From Burkholderia sp. WP9 (GTDB lineage: Bacteria > Pseudomonadota > Gammaproteobacteria > Burkholderiales > Burkholderiaceae), in assembly GCF_900104795.1 (NCBI RefSeq), contig NZ_FNTG01000002.1, forward strand, positions 1,984,001 to 2,048,000: a stretch of DNA of 64,000 nucleotides, written 5' to 3'. Of the stretch, positions 35,175-44,189 are shown one piece after another. The translations under genes were made by a program, and so were the position numbers. The notes beneath the pieces were generated by a model. The model did not search any database and had not been told where the DNA came from. It saw nothing but the letters and a program-made list of their open reading frames with translations. Within the stretch, counting starts at the first letter, position 1, and each line of letters starts with the position of its first letter.

Positions 35175-35686
35175 GTGCTCTCCCGTAAGGCCGCGGCCAT
35201 GCTTTGCGCGGCTGGGTCCATTTCATCTTCATTGAAGGGCACGACATCCATCACCAGACCTTGGGCCACGCTATGCCGCCGGGTCTATCGTCCCAATGGC
35301 GCCGCGTCGACACGGGCGGACGTCACTCTTCGAACGGAAGAGCACTCGTCTAGCTGTGACAGGCGGCTCACGACGTCCAGACCGGCACAAGCCAACGGGA
35401 CCTCGATCAAACCTTGCCAGTGTGTCAGCGCCGTGTGTTCAAACGCCTGTGCGCGAGTCGATTTCCGAGAAGTGACGCGAATCACGTCGTTCTCCGTTGG
35501 CCCTGACGGGGTATTGACCGCCTCGTTTTCGAACGGCGCTACGCTTGCCTTGGCCAGGTCGCACTCGCGACCTTCGACAATCCTGATGATCTCGCGAATC
35601 CTGGAAACAATGCGTATGAGCAAACGTCTGAGTCTGGCATTGCTCAAATTTCCACTCCCGGTTCGACCAACCATGGGGTGCTGCAA
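35175..35686 (-). pseudogene. Decayed gene of unknown family
   Basis: A minus-strand frame from about 35686 reads as plausible protein (RECDLAKASVAPFENEAV, then RAQAFEHTALTHWQGLIEV) to an in-frame TAG at 35282-35284. It then continues in the same frame as HSVAQGLVMDVVPFNEDE and PAAQSMAAALRE until another stop. Upstream the frame is closed by TGA with no start. Continuation through a stop suggests a degraded coding sequence. The long plus-strand frame over it is Ser/Arg/Cys-rich antisense. I do not recognise the family. 35690-35845 shows nothing else. Confidence 0.35.
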
Positions 35687-35845
35687 GGCAGTGAGACTGA
35701 AGACTCAATTCTGTGTTTGCGCGAAACCATGTACCTGGTGACGAGAAAAGACACAAGGCTTACGAATATCGGACCAGACGAGTCCGGGCTATTCGACGCT
35801 TGAGTGAGGGCATGCGGTGTTCGTGCCGATGTGGTCCCGCGTTGA

Positions 35846-36523
35846 TCAGCAATAACCCGCGATGTCGGCGGCATAGAGGGGCGTGCCCGCTTGCCTGTCT
35901 ACGACCGGGGGGCGTGTGAGAGCCCTATGAGCAAACCATACAGGGCAAAGAAGACCCACCGCGACGATGCCCAACAACGACACCTGCCATCCAGATTGGT
36001 GAACGCGTGCGAACAATCCGTGGAGTCGATCGGCCAGCAGCGCACCTGCGAGGAGACCAGCGCATGCCCATATGCATACGCTGGCGCAGTCGTGCAAAAT
36101 AAAGGAGCGCGTTTTAATTGCCATTGCTCCGCAAAGAGGAACGGCGATCAACGAAAGGCCGGGCACGAAACGGACAATCATTAATGCACGCGCGCCACGT
36201 TGAGAAAAGAAGCACTCGAACCTGGCAACGCTCGATTGCTTCACGAACGACAGCTTACATACCAACTGAAGGGCGCGTCTGCCGTACCGCTTGCCGCCTT
36301 GAAACCAGAGCAAGTCGCCAAGAACTCCACCGGAAACGGCGGCGGCGAGCAGAATGGCGAAGTGGAGCAGTGCGCGCGCGAGGTCATATCTTGCAGTAGC
36401 GATGCTCGCGCCGACCGTCATCAGGGCTGTGATGGAGGGAAACGGTAGACCGAGCGACGAGGCTAGCACGCTGAAGAATACGATCAACGCTCCATACTGG
36501 GAAAGCAACTCATGGGTAAACAT
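35846..36523 (-). CDS. DedA-family membrane protein
   Basis: This 225-residue inner-membrane protein has the DedA core: LLSQYGALIVFFSVLASSLGLPFPS, VLGDLLWFQGGKRYGRRALQ, and RGARALMIVRFVPGLSLIAVPLCGAMA with the conserved Arg and Pro. DedA proteins affect lipid translocation, membrane potential and drug resistance. ATG 36523 follows AGGA. It is a clear paralog of the first 200 residues of the DedA-rhodanese fusion at 51790-52794 but ends after the last helix (HRALTRPPVV...), with no rhodanese domain. Confidence 0.87.
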   Translation of the reverse strand: MFTHELLSQYGALIVFFSVLASSLGLPFPSITALMTVGASIATARYDLARALLHFAILLAAAVSGGVLGDLLWFQGGKRYGRRALQLVCKLSFVKQSSVARFECFFSQRGARALMIVRFVPGLSLIAVPLCGAMAIKTRSFILHDCASVCIWACAGLLAGALLADRLHGLFARVHQSGWQVSLLGIVAVGLLCPVWFAHRALTRPPVVDRQAGTPLYAADIAGYC

Positions 36524-36721
36524 TGGGTAATCCTGTGGAAATGATTTTGTCGTGGTCGTAGCATTCGAGCGGGAAAGATCAGCATGAGATTTATCAGTAC
36601 TTGTTTCTGGTGAATTAAGAAATCGTTTGCGTTGATGGCGCATGAAGCGAATCTGAATGCGATTTGAACTCGGTGCAGCCCCGATGGCTCGCTTCGATAG
36701 TCCGATTGTGCGCAAACAGCT

Positions 36722-37594
36722 TCAGAGTGCTCCACCTAGCCACAGCGCGAGGTTGACCGAGTAACGGTGGATGTCCCGAAGGGCTTGCGGGTCGGTCTGC
36801 ATCCCGTTCCCAGGAGGTTCGGTCACAAAGCTCGGGCAACCCAGTCGCGTGTCCCAGTTGTAGTCCGCAAAATGATGAAAAGTACTTTGGGCGATTGCGG
36901 GACCTCCGCGGACCGAAGGTTCGAATGCGACTGCAAGATTAAAACTCTTTCCTGTTACTTTGCTTTTGCCTCGTGCGATCACTCGAGCCGGTTCATGCTC
37001 GGGAGCGTCGACGGCACCCTCATGGGGGTGTGCGGGCAGGAACCGGATTGCGCCACCAGGAGAGTCAGGGTCTGCCAGTACGGGATGGGTGGGTCCAACA
37101 ATCGTGACTTCCTGAAAGTCTCCGTTTGTGCCCGAGTGAAAATTGGGCCAGGAGATGTGGGGTGAGAATGGGTCGTCCGCCACACGCCTGGATTGGTCGG
37201 GGTCGAGATTGCGCGTGTGGAAGTGATGTGCCTTGCCCACCCCGCCCAAACTGCACAGCGAACTGCCCAGATCCATGTGATCCCTGGTGACCAACAAACC
37301 ACGACCTGCCCGTCGGAATCGCGTGATCCCCTCGCAATCTTCGGAGGTCAGACCGTCGCCTTCGTCAACGGCAAACAACCACAACTCGTCGAACCCGGTT
37401 TCATCGAGTCGGGAAAGAATCGGGTCCGGTTGCCCAAGCCGCTCGCGGTCCCGAGCAACGACCCTGAACGTCACGCGCCCTTCAGGATCCTGATGTGTTT
37501 GCAGTAATTCCGCCAGGCGGCTGAATCGCGCGATCGACCAGTCGTCGCTGCAAGGCAGGATGGTCGTTTGAAGCAGGATCTGGATGGTACGCAT
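36722..37594 (-). CDS. Conserved hypothetical protein, ThuA/glutamine-amidotransferase-like fold
   Basis: This 290-residue protein has alternating strands and helices: TIQILLQTTILPCSDDWS, FDELWLFAVDEGDGLTSED, and FRRAGRGLLVTRDHMDLGSSL. They resemble the class I glutamine amidotransferase-like fold of ThuA proteins. No catalytic Cys in a GxCxG nucleophile elbow is seen. The C-terminal half contains HHFADYNWDTRLGCPSF. It starts 6 nt after the NmrA-like gene stop (38355-37600), so the two are co-transcribed. Function unknown; the fold assignment is tentative. Confidence 0.6.
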   Translation of the reverse strand: MRTIQILLQTTILPCSDDWSIARFSRLAELLQTHQDPEGRVTFRVVARDRERLGQPDPILSRLDETGFDELWLFAVDEGDGLTSEDCEGITRFRRAGRGLLVTRDHMDLGSSLCSLGGVGKAHHFHTRNLDPDQSRRVADDPFSPHISWPNFHSGTNGDFQEVTIVGPTHPVLADPDSPGGAIRFLPAHPHEGAVDAPEHEPARVIARGKSKVTGKSFNLAVAFEPSVRGGPAIAQSTFHHFADYNWDTRLGCPSFVTEPPGNGMQTDPQALRDIHRYSVNLALWLGGAL

Positions 37595-37599
37595 GATGG

Positions 37600-38355
37600 T
37601 TAGTTAGTCATGTCAATCAATTGGAGCCATTCGTCGAGACCGATGCGGCCGAGGCGCGCCTCGCCCAGAGGCACGAGCGAATGTTTCTCGACCAGGCCGC
37701 CGAAATATCGTGCCTCGGGGTCTTTTACGACCTCACGCGGATCGCCGGCGGCCGTCAGATAGCGGGCGATGATTTCGTTGAACGGCGTTCGGTCCGGGCC
37801 GGCGATCTCGACGATGCCGTTTCGCGGCGCCGTGAGCGCCACATCGGCAACGATCGCGGCAACGTCGTCAGCCGCGATGGGCTGGAACAGGCCTGGCGAA
37901 ACCCTGATTACGTTTCCATCCGCACTCGACGCGGCGATACCGCCGAGGAATTCCATGAACTGCGTGGAGCGGATGATGGTGTAGGGGATGCCGGAGGTCT
38001 CGATCAGCTTCTCCTGCGCGACCTTGGCGCGGAAATAGCCATTGTCGGGCGTCCGGTCGATTCCGACGATGGATAGCGCAACATGGTGCCGGACACCTGC
38101 TGCGGCCTCAGTCGCGAGAATGTTTCGGCCGGACGTCTCGAAGAATTCCAATACCGCCTTGTCATCAAACGATGGTGAATTAGCGAGGTCGATCACCACC
38201 TGCGCGCCGGCCAAGGCGTCCTTGAGCCCCTCTCCTGTGATGCTGTTGATTCCGCTTCTTGGCGAGGCGGCGACGACCTCGTGTCCGTTCTGGCGAAGAA
38301 TGACGACGGCCTTCGAGCCGATCAGGCCGGTGCCGCCGATGACGACGATTTTCAT
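37600..38355 (-). CDS. NmrA-like atypical SDR (NAD(P)-binding), copy 1
   Basis: This 251-residue protein has the N-terminal GGTGLIG (7-13) of NmrA-like/atypical SDRs, VRHHVALSIVGIDRTPDNGYFRAKVAQEKLI, and TIIRSTQFMEFLGGIA. It lacks the classical YxxxK dyad but has Y-x-x-x-K-like GYFRAK around 110. Members act as redox sensors or reduce small isoprenoid-like substrates. It is about 70% identical by eye to the copy at 58414-59166. It lies upstream of the ThuA-like gene in one transcript. Confidence 0.85.
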   Translation of the reverse strand: MKIVVIGGTGLIGSKAVVILRQNGHEVVAASPRSGINSITGEGLKDALAGAQVVIDLANSPSFDDKAVLEFFETSGRNILATEAAAGVRHHVALSIVGIDRTPDNGYFRAKVAQEKLIETSGIPYTIIRSTQFMEFLGGIAASSADGNVIRVSPGLFQPIAADDVAAIVADVALTAPRNGIVEIAGPDRTPFNEIIARYLTAAGDPREVVKDPEARYFGGLVEKHSLVPLGEARLGRIGLDEWLQLIDMTN

Positions 38356-38903
38356 GGTTTGCTATCCTTTGTCGACCACTCGATACCCCACGCGGGTTCG
38401 AATGCAGATGAGGAAAAACCTGGGATTTTTCGCGGATGAATCGACCTGATTCGCGATATTCCCACGATCAACTCGCACTTTAGTGACCCGCGTTCGGGCT
38501 GCCTTGAGGCCGACAACCACGGGTGGCCGGCGCGTGGGTCCAACTGTCCGTCGCAGCGCTGGTTCCGATGGACAGTCATCCTCGGTGTCGCTGGTTGAAG
38601 TGGACTCCGACAGTGCATTTTGCGGGCCGGATGTGCCCTGAGCATGCGCTATGCTCGTTAAAGCACATCGTGATCGTAGGCGGGTGCCGTCTGTTGCGGT
38701 AGACATCCAAACAGACACACGGCGTTTCCCGTCCGGCACCAATCAAAGACAGATCAAGGACTCCGCCCGTCGGAAAGCGCCGCCCTTTCACTGCGCATGT
38801 CATCTACGGGCAATTGCCCACACTCACACTCGGACATCGACTCGGTTTTGCGCAAAGGACGTAAGCGGGGCGATTGATGCCACTGTCGTACCGTCTCGTT
38901 GAT

Positions 38904-38922
38904 TGTTGCACTCGAGGCAACA
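38904..38922. repeat. Palindrome TGTTGC-N7-GCAACA, copy 1
   Basis: TGTTGC (38904-38909) and GCAACA (38917-38922) are perfect inverted arms with a 7-nt spacer. The same element with the same spacer occurs at 56001-56019 and 57490-57508. It lies about 240 nt upstream of the NDH-2-like start. Confidence 0.5.
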
Positions 38923-38990
38923 TGATGAGTTCGCTCGCGGGGCTACTGCCCTTCGATGTCCGAGCCTACGATCTGTCCTGACGGTGCCGC

Positions 38991-39017
38991 GCAAGCGACG
39001 TCTGTAACGTCGCTTGC
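38991..39017. other. Perfect 11-bp hairpin in the NDH-2 leader
   Basis: GCAAGCGACGT (38991-39001) pairs exactly with ACGTCGCTTGC (39007-39017) around a 5-nt loop, flanked by GCC GC and GTGCGC that could extend it. No T-run follows, so it is not an intrinsic terminator. It lies 10 nt after a short ORF and 142 nt before the NDH-2-like ATG; an attenuation role is possible. Confidence 0.45.
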
Positions 39018-39158
39018 GTGCGCGGCCGCCATCGTTCTCCGAGTTCGGGAATCATGCTCAGCGATCTCGACACTCGCCGCTGAATAAAGCAGGCACCCGT
39101 TGCTATGAGTTCGGTGCTTATCGTCGACTTCGTAATTTTTCAACCGAAGGCAATCATC

Positions 39159-40367
39159 ATGTCGCAGAAAATCCTGATAGTGGGTGCCGGCTTCGCTGGA
39201 GTGTGGGGTGCACTAGGCGCAGCTCGCGTCCTCGATGGTGCTGGCGTAAGGACCAGTGACGTTGAAATCACATTGATCTCTCCGAAGCCCGAATTGCAGA
39301 TCCGTCCGCGGCTGTATGAAAGCGAGCCGCAGCGGATGGCTGCACCGCTGGGTCCGCTTCTGGACGCCGTGGGCGTAAAGTTTCTGGAAGGCAGTGTCGA
39401 AGCGATATCCGTTCATGACAAAACGGTAAGTGTCGTGTCGGCCAACGGGTCGACGCTTTCGCTCGCCTATAACCGGTTGCTGTTGACCAGTGGCAGCAGG
39501 TTGAACAGGCCACCAATTCCGGGCCTGGCGGAGTACGCGTTCTCTGTCGATCGTATCGAGGACGCGGTAGTGCTCGACAACCACTTAAGAGAACTGGCGA
39601 AACGGCCGGATTCGCCGGCACGCAACACTATTGCAGTTGTCGGATGTGGCTTTACGGGTATCGAGGTTGCAACTGAATTGCCTAAGCGAATCCGCGAGTT
39701 GTTTGGCGCCGACGCGGCAGTCCGCGTGGTCGTGATCGGATCCCAGGACGATATCGGTCCCGATCTCGGCCCCAATCCTCGACCGTATGTATCTGAAGCT
39801 TTTGACTCGCTGGGCGTTGAGACAGTACTTGGATCTGGCGTGGTGTCGGTCGACGCGGACGGGGTTCGCACTGCGGCGGGTAACCGTATCGAAGCCATGA
39901 CCGTGATCTGGGCGGGTGGAATGCGTGCCAGCTCGCTGACTGCGCAAGTTTCCTCGCATCTTGACCCACTTGGACGTGTCGAGGTCACACCTGATCTTCG
40001 CGTGCCAGAAGCACCTGAAGTATTCGTAGCGGGCGATGTTGCGCGAGCTCGGAGCGACGACGACGGGCACTATGCATTGATGTCCTGTCAACACGCTATC
40101 GTGATGGGGCAATTCGGTGGACACAACGTGGCAGCAGACCTGATCGGCGTTCCGACACTCGAATACAGGCAGCCGTTCTATGCGACCTGCCTCGACCTCG
40201 GCGAGTGGGGGGCTATTTACTCGGAAGGATGGGATAGACAGATCAAACTGACGCACGCAGAAGGAAAGACACGCAAACAGATGATCAACACGCAGTGGAT
40301 CTACCCGCCGGCGCCGAACCGTACCGAAGCGTTGGCAGCGGGTAACCCGCAGGCGTCCTTCGGCTAA
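39159..40367 (+). CDS. NAD(P)/FAD-dependent oxidoreductase, type II NADH dehydrogenase-like
   Basis: This 402-residue two-dinucleotide-fold flavoprotein has GAGFAG (8-13) for FAD and VVGCGFTGIEVATELP (about 163) for NAD(P). VFVAGDVARARSDDDGHYALMSCQHAIVMG is the C-terminal FAD motif of NDH-2 relatives. There is no membrane anchor helix at the end, so it may be soluble or peripheral. It would oxidise NAD(P)H with a quinone or other acceptor. ATG 39159 follows GAAGG. It stands alone, convergent with the Ohr gene, behind a long leader. Confidence 0.85.
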   Translation: MSQKILIVGAGFAGVWGALGAARVLDGAGVRTSDVEITLISPKPELQIRPRLYESEPQRMAAPLGPLLDAVGVKFLEGSVEAISVHDKTVSVVSANGSTLSLAYNRLLLTSGSRLNRPPIPGLAEYAFSVDRIEDAVVLDNHLRELAKRPDSPARNTIAVVGCGFTGIEVATELPKRIRELFGADAAVRVVVIGSQDDIGPDLGPNPRPYVSEAFDSLGVETVLGSGVVSVDADGVRTAAGNRIEAMTVIWAGGMRASSLTAQVSSHLDPLGRVEVTPDLRVPEAPEVFVAGDVARARSDDDGHYALMSCQHAIVMGQFGGHNVAADLIGVPTLEYRQPFYATCLDLGEWGAIYSEGWDRQIKLTHAEGKTRKQMINTQWIYPPAPNRTEALAAGNPQASFG

Positions 40368-40483
40368 CCTGTTGGCGCCGCCCTGGCTGTTGCGGTGAGC
40401 GGAGTGCGTCAGTCACGTGCGGCAGCGGCAATGAACGTCTTCAACAGACAATCACACGTTGCTGTCGCGCGAGAGGCGTTGAG

Positions 40484-40984
40484 TCAATCAACAACGGTCA
40501 CGATATTGACAGTCCCTTGTCTGGCCATCTTCGCATACGGACACAGGCGTTCAGCGGTCCGAACCATCTCTTCCGCTACGCCTCGGTCAACGCCCGGCAT
40601 CCGAACCCGAACATCGATGACCAATGCATAGCCTCCATCCATGGGATCACGACCGAACGCAACCTGCACTTCCACAACAGCATCGTGGATATCCATTGCA
40701 GCGCGTTTGCCGATCAGGTTTAGCGCGCCGTGAAAGCACGCCGCAAAACCCGCCGCGAACAACTGCTCGGGATTGGTCCCATTACCGGGGCCGCCGAACT
40801 CAGTGGGCAGCCGCAGTTCCGCGACAAGATTTCCGTCATCTGAACGAGCCACACCTGATGCACGACCGTGTCCCGTCTCGCCGCCGGAAACGGTGACAGT
40901 GGTTGTGTACAGTGGACGAAAATCCCGGCCCCGATACCTGTCGAGGAGAGAAAGCGGGGGAGCTTGCAGCTTCTTGTCGTCCAT
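40484..40984 (-). CDS. Organic hydroperoxide resistance protein (Ohr/OsmC family), copy 1
   Basis: This 166-residue thiol peroxidase has the two reactive cysteines of the OsmC/Ohr family, C83 (AAGFAACFHGA) and C148 (ERLCPYAKMA), and NPEQLFAAG before the first. An N-terminal extension (MDDKKLQAPPLSLLDRYRGRDFRPLYTTTVTV) precedes the usual core. It would reduce organic peroxides with lipoamide- or thiol-linked recycling. It is paralogous to 49546-50061. It is divergent from a LysR gene 810 nt away. Confidence 0.88.
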   Translation of the reverse strand: MDDKKLQAPPLSLLDRYRGRDFRPLYTTTVTVSGGETGHGRASGVARSDDGNLVAELRLPTEFGGPGNGTNPEQLFAAGFAACFHGALNLIGKRAAMDIHDAVVEVQVAFGRDPMDGGYALVIDVRVRMPGVDRGVAEEMVRTAERLCPYAKMARQGTVNIVTVVD

Positions 40985-41794
40985 GGTGCGGTCTCGAGTT
41001 CAGTGAAGCGCGTTCCGGCTCTCAGCCGTCAATTTGTCGAAGCCTGCCTTATCGGTGCGGCCCGCACTCGCAGGAGCAAGCACGGTCTCCGGGACTTCGA
41101 GGCGTTGAATGGAACGAACGATCATATAGTAAATGGGGCGACCTCTCGCTCGCCCCGATTTCTTGATCGGCGACGGGACAACGCCGTCCCATGGTAGATG
41201 AGCGCGAATGGCAACGGTAGAGTCGTCCAGGGAGACATGATGTTTCCGGTTTGGCGCCAATCCAAATTGGTCATACGAAACTGAAACGCGCGCGACACGC
41301 GCTCAAGGTGGCTGATCGAATGGTGGATCGCGCGCGGGCGTGTGGATGGACGTCGGATATCAAGACGGGCGGGTCTCCATCGAGCCGGGCGAAGCAGATG
41401 AAAATTGAGTGAACCCAATCGCATCGGCCAGATGATAGCGGCCGAGTTCAGCAATTTTTTTGCACCAGGCAAGTGCTAGACTTCTACACGTCAGACCGCA
41501 GTCTGACGGCGCCGTATGCGGCCGTCTCGACGGGCCAGACAGAGCGGAATAAGGAACACTTGTAAGGAAATCCTGACCGTCCTTGATGCAGCCGGCGGTA
41601 TCTGTCCGGCTAAAGCGTTGGTCCCGGACTGTTGTGCGATGGTCCCCGAGCTGCATTCATAGGCGTTCCCCGTCTCGCCCGGGCGGCGTCAATCACGGTC
41701 ACCAGCTGTAGCACGAATAGTCGTTGTCGGCGCGAGAACGCATGCTGGCGCCCTGGACGACTCACCCGTTCATGTGTCAGTAGTGGGGCCATCA
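40985..41794. other. Intergenic region between ohr copy 1 and its LysR neighbour
   Basis: These 810 nt hold only weak open frames. The best is a minus-strand frame at 41000-41260 (86 codons from a TTG), with no ribosome site and no recognised family. The region may contain an older degraded gene, but nothing firm can be named. Confidence 0.35.
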
Positions 41795-42820
41795 ATGGAT
41801 CAATCGGATACATCACAGCGAGGCTTTCGCGTTGGCATACCAAATAACGCTGATGCCTTGTCTACCTGTTTCGCGACGAGCTACGCGGGGATCATCGCGT
41901 TCATGGCGGTCGCGACCGAGGGAAGCTTCGTCAAAGCCGGGGAACGATTGGGGATTGGACGCTCGGCCGTCTGTCGAAATGTTCAGAAGCTTGAAACACA
42001 GCTAAGCACTCGCCTTTTTCTCCGAACGACAAGGACCACAAACCTGACGCAGGAGGGCGAAAGGTTCTTCGAGAACTGCAACCAGGGCGTTACCCATATC
42101 GTCGAGGCAATGAACGATATGCTGGACCTCCGCCAAGGTCCACCTCGTGGCTTCGTTCGAATCCGCTCGACAGTTGGATTTGGACGCAAGGTGGTTGCTC
42201 CGTTGCTTTTCAAGTTTTCCGAGGTTTACCCGGATATCGCGGTAGATCTAAGCTTGGATGACAGGCCCGCCGATTTCGCTGCAGAACAGATCGATGTCGC
42301 GTTTCGCGATGGGTTCATTGAGGACTCGAGCATCATTGCGAAACAGCTCATTCCAATGCAGAGGGTACTCTGCGCATCCCCTGCTTATGCCGAAGAGCGG
42401 GGACTACCCTCTACGCTGGAAGATCTGGCGCAGCACGACTGTATCAACCTGCGATCCAACGGTCGCGTCTTTGAGTGGGATTTCAAGGTCGACGGACATA
42501 TGCGAAAGTATCTGCCGACCGCCAGATTGACGTTCAATGATGCAGACCTGGTATTGCGGGCAGTCCTGGAAGGTCGCGGAATTGCCCAGATGCCGGGCTA
42601 TCAGATATGTGATTACGTCGCGCGCAACGAACTTGTCATGGCCTTAAGGCGGTACTTGCCGGACGACCGGGGCCACTACATCTGCTATCTCTGCCGACAG
42701 AATCTGCCGTCGCGCATTCGCGTGCTTGTCGATTTCATGACGGAGGAGATTCGGGCGCTCAACCCATTCTGCCTGGGGGAATTCAATCCGGACGATCTGG
42801 AAAACGGGCGTCAGGCGTGA
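41795..42820 (+). CDS. LysR-family transcriptional regulator, copy 1
   Basis: This 341-residue regulator has a long N-terminal lead (1-25), a LysR helix-turn-helix (about 30-88: FATSYAGIIAFMAVATEGSFVKAGERLGIGRSAVCRNVQKLETQL) and an effector domain ending in a Gly/Pro-poor tail. It is clearly paralogous to the regulator at 50427-51458 (FATSYAG, RLGIGRS, GPPRG, GFGRK, RQLIPMQ/KQLIPMQ motifs shared). Each copy lies next to an Ohr gene, so both may respond to oxidants or electrophiles. ATG 41795 is chosen; an in-frame GTG 21 nt upstream exists. Confidence 0.87.
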   Translation: MDQSDTSQRGFRVGIPNNADALSTCFATSYAGIIAFMAVATEGSFVKAGERLGIGRSAVCRNVQKLETQLSTRLFLRTTRTTNLTQEGERFFENCNQGVTHIVEAMNDMLDLRQGPPRGFVRIRSTVGFGRKVVAPLLFKFSEVYPDIAVDLSLDDRPADFAAEQIDVAFRDGFIEDSSIIAKQLIPMQRVLCASPAYAEERGLPSTLEDLAQHDCINLRSNGRVFEWDFKVDGHMRKYLPTARLTFNDADLVLRAVLEGRGIAQMPGYQICDYVARNELVMALRRYLPDDRGHYICYLCRQNLPSRIRVLVDFMTEEIRALNPFCLGEFNPDDLENGRQA

Positions 42821-43161
42821 GGCGACTCATAGACCCCATATGTGGTGCGATCACATTATCGATATGCTTCGCGGTCACAAACCCCACTCACATTGCACAA
42901 AGATATTTGCGTCGGTAATGACCGGCTGAGGGCTTTAATCACTTCCCTCTTCAAAGAGCCATTGTGGTCGACGAAATCGTACATATCCCGACGGCTTCGG
43001 CGAGCGGTACCGTGGCTGCACCTATTGGTGTCTACGCGGCAACAGTGAGTGGTCCGATGCGTATCTACCGAGGTCGGGACTCGGCGCCTACTATTCCAAC
43101 ATGGCTTCGCGATTGACTCGACTGACTTGACAGGTCGTTGAGGTCGCTAGTGGAGGGCGTC

Positions 43162-43263
43162 ATGTTGCGTCTCGGACCCCTGTCGGTGTTTGTAGGCTGG
43201 ATCATGCTATCCGCGGTCAGTGTCGGACTTGCAGTTGCTGTCTCGTTCAGCGGCATTTTCTGA
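43162..43263 (+). CDS. Small single-helix membrane peptide, 33 aa
   Basis: ATG 43162 is preceded by a strong GGAGGG at 4-5 nt and opens a 33-codon frame ending in TGA. The product is one hydrophobic helix (MLRLGPLSVFVGWIMLSAVS, then VGLAVAVSFSGIF) with a single basic residue at the N-terminus, so a one-pass inner-membrane peptide is likely. The remaining parts of 42821-43598 contain no supported gene. It is 335 nt upstream of the LRAT-like gene. No family is recognised. Confidence 0.45.
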   Translation: MLRLGPLSVFVGWIMLSAVSVGLAVAVSFSGIF

Positions 43264-43598
43264 GTCTGATATCTGCCTCCTAAACGCGCTCTCCCATAGC
43301 CAGCGAAGCACGAGAACTGAAAGACCCGGCTCGCAAGCGGACATTTAACTGGATTGGCAATCCGCATGGATGTGATTGAGGCGACCGCGCCGCTCCATCT
43401 GCCTGGCCGCCCATTTGTCGACGGCCGGTGAATGTAAATCCACTGTGATGAAGTGGCCCACTTTTCCTGAGGGGAGGCTCCTCGGAAGGACTCGCTTTGC
43501 CTTCCGCCCTGGGGAGGGGAATTGGCTCTTTGATGTGTTGATGAAAAGTTTCGCCGGTAGTGCTGAACTCATCACGGATATGACATTGGTAGCTCGCC

Positions 43599-44099
43599 AT
43601 GGAAACTCCATATGTTGATTGGCTCGCAACTTCGCCGGCGTTGACCGGCGCAGAACGCGTCATCGCGGTTGGTGCCCATCTTGTTAGCGAGCGGGATGGC
43701 TATACACACCACGGAATTTATGTCGGGAATGGACAGGTTATTCACTATGGGGGCTTTCATCATTCCGCGAAACGACGCCCCATTGAATATATTCCGCTGC
43801 ACCGTTTTGCAGCAGGAAAGGGAATAAAAGTTCGCTCTGAACCAGACGCCATCTATACCGGAACTGATGCTGTGGCGAGGGCTAGATCCCGCCTCGGCGA
43901 AGACCGATATCGGTTGCTGACCAATAACTGCGAACACTTCTGCACATGGTGTGTATCAGGCGTTGGGCGTAGTGAACAGGTACGCCGCTGCTTAAGGAAT
44001 CCGTGGACAGGCATCAAGACGCTCTTTGCGCTCGCAAGGACCGAATGTATGCCCCCCAAGGCCACGCGAAGCCGACTCGCCGGGACCGTCGCTGTTTAA
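43599..44099 (+). CDS. LRAT-domain (lecithin:retinol acyltransferase-like) protein
   Basis: This 166-residue protein has the permuted NlpC/P60 fold of the LRAT/NSE family. THHGIYVGNGQVIHYGG supplies the catalytic His (H38) and the polar partner H49; NNCEHFCTWC supplies the nucleophile C111. GAHLVSERDGYTHHGIY at the N-terminus and the NCEHF motif are the family hallmarks. Eukaryotic members are acyltransferases or phospholipases; bacterial ones are largely uncharacterised. It has no signal peptide or C-terminal anchor. It lies between a LysR gene and an efflux operon on the same strand. Confidence 0.85.
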   Translation: METPYVDWLATSPALTGAERVIAVGAHLVSERDGYTHHGIYVGNGQVIHYGGFHHSAKRRPIEYIPLHRFAAGKGIKVRSEPDAIYTGTDAVARARSRLGEDRYRLLTNNCEHFCTWCVSGVGRSEQVRRCLRNPWTGIKTLFALARTECMPPKATRSRLAGTVAV

Positions 44100-44189
44100 G
44101 CTGCACTGCATGTCGTCGAGGTCGCACTACATGTGCACCGCGTTTCTCTACGAAGAACTCTTCTACTCAACGATCCGATAGGCCAAAAA

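Larger units (their letters stand above)
38356..39158. other. Long leader/intergenic region upstream of the NDH-2-like gene
   Basis: No substantial gene is supported. The right half holds a 19-bp palindrome (38904-38922), a 19-codon ORF (38922-38981: MMSSLAGLLPFDVRAYDLS) with GAGG upstream, and 10 nt later a perfect 11-bp stem (38991-39017). The rest shows only low-quality open frames. Confidence 0.4.

Noticed and set aside
38362..38420. Minus-strand tail PRFFLICIRTRVGYRVVD resembling the OmpR-type response regulator C-terminus
   Set aside because: Only about 15 residues resemble the motif, the rest of the frame does not, and the VRG of the signature is missing; chance similarity is likely.
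41000..41260. 86-codon minus-strand frame between ohr and LysR
   Set aside because: TTG start, no ribosome site and no family resemblance.
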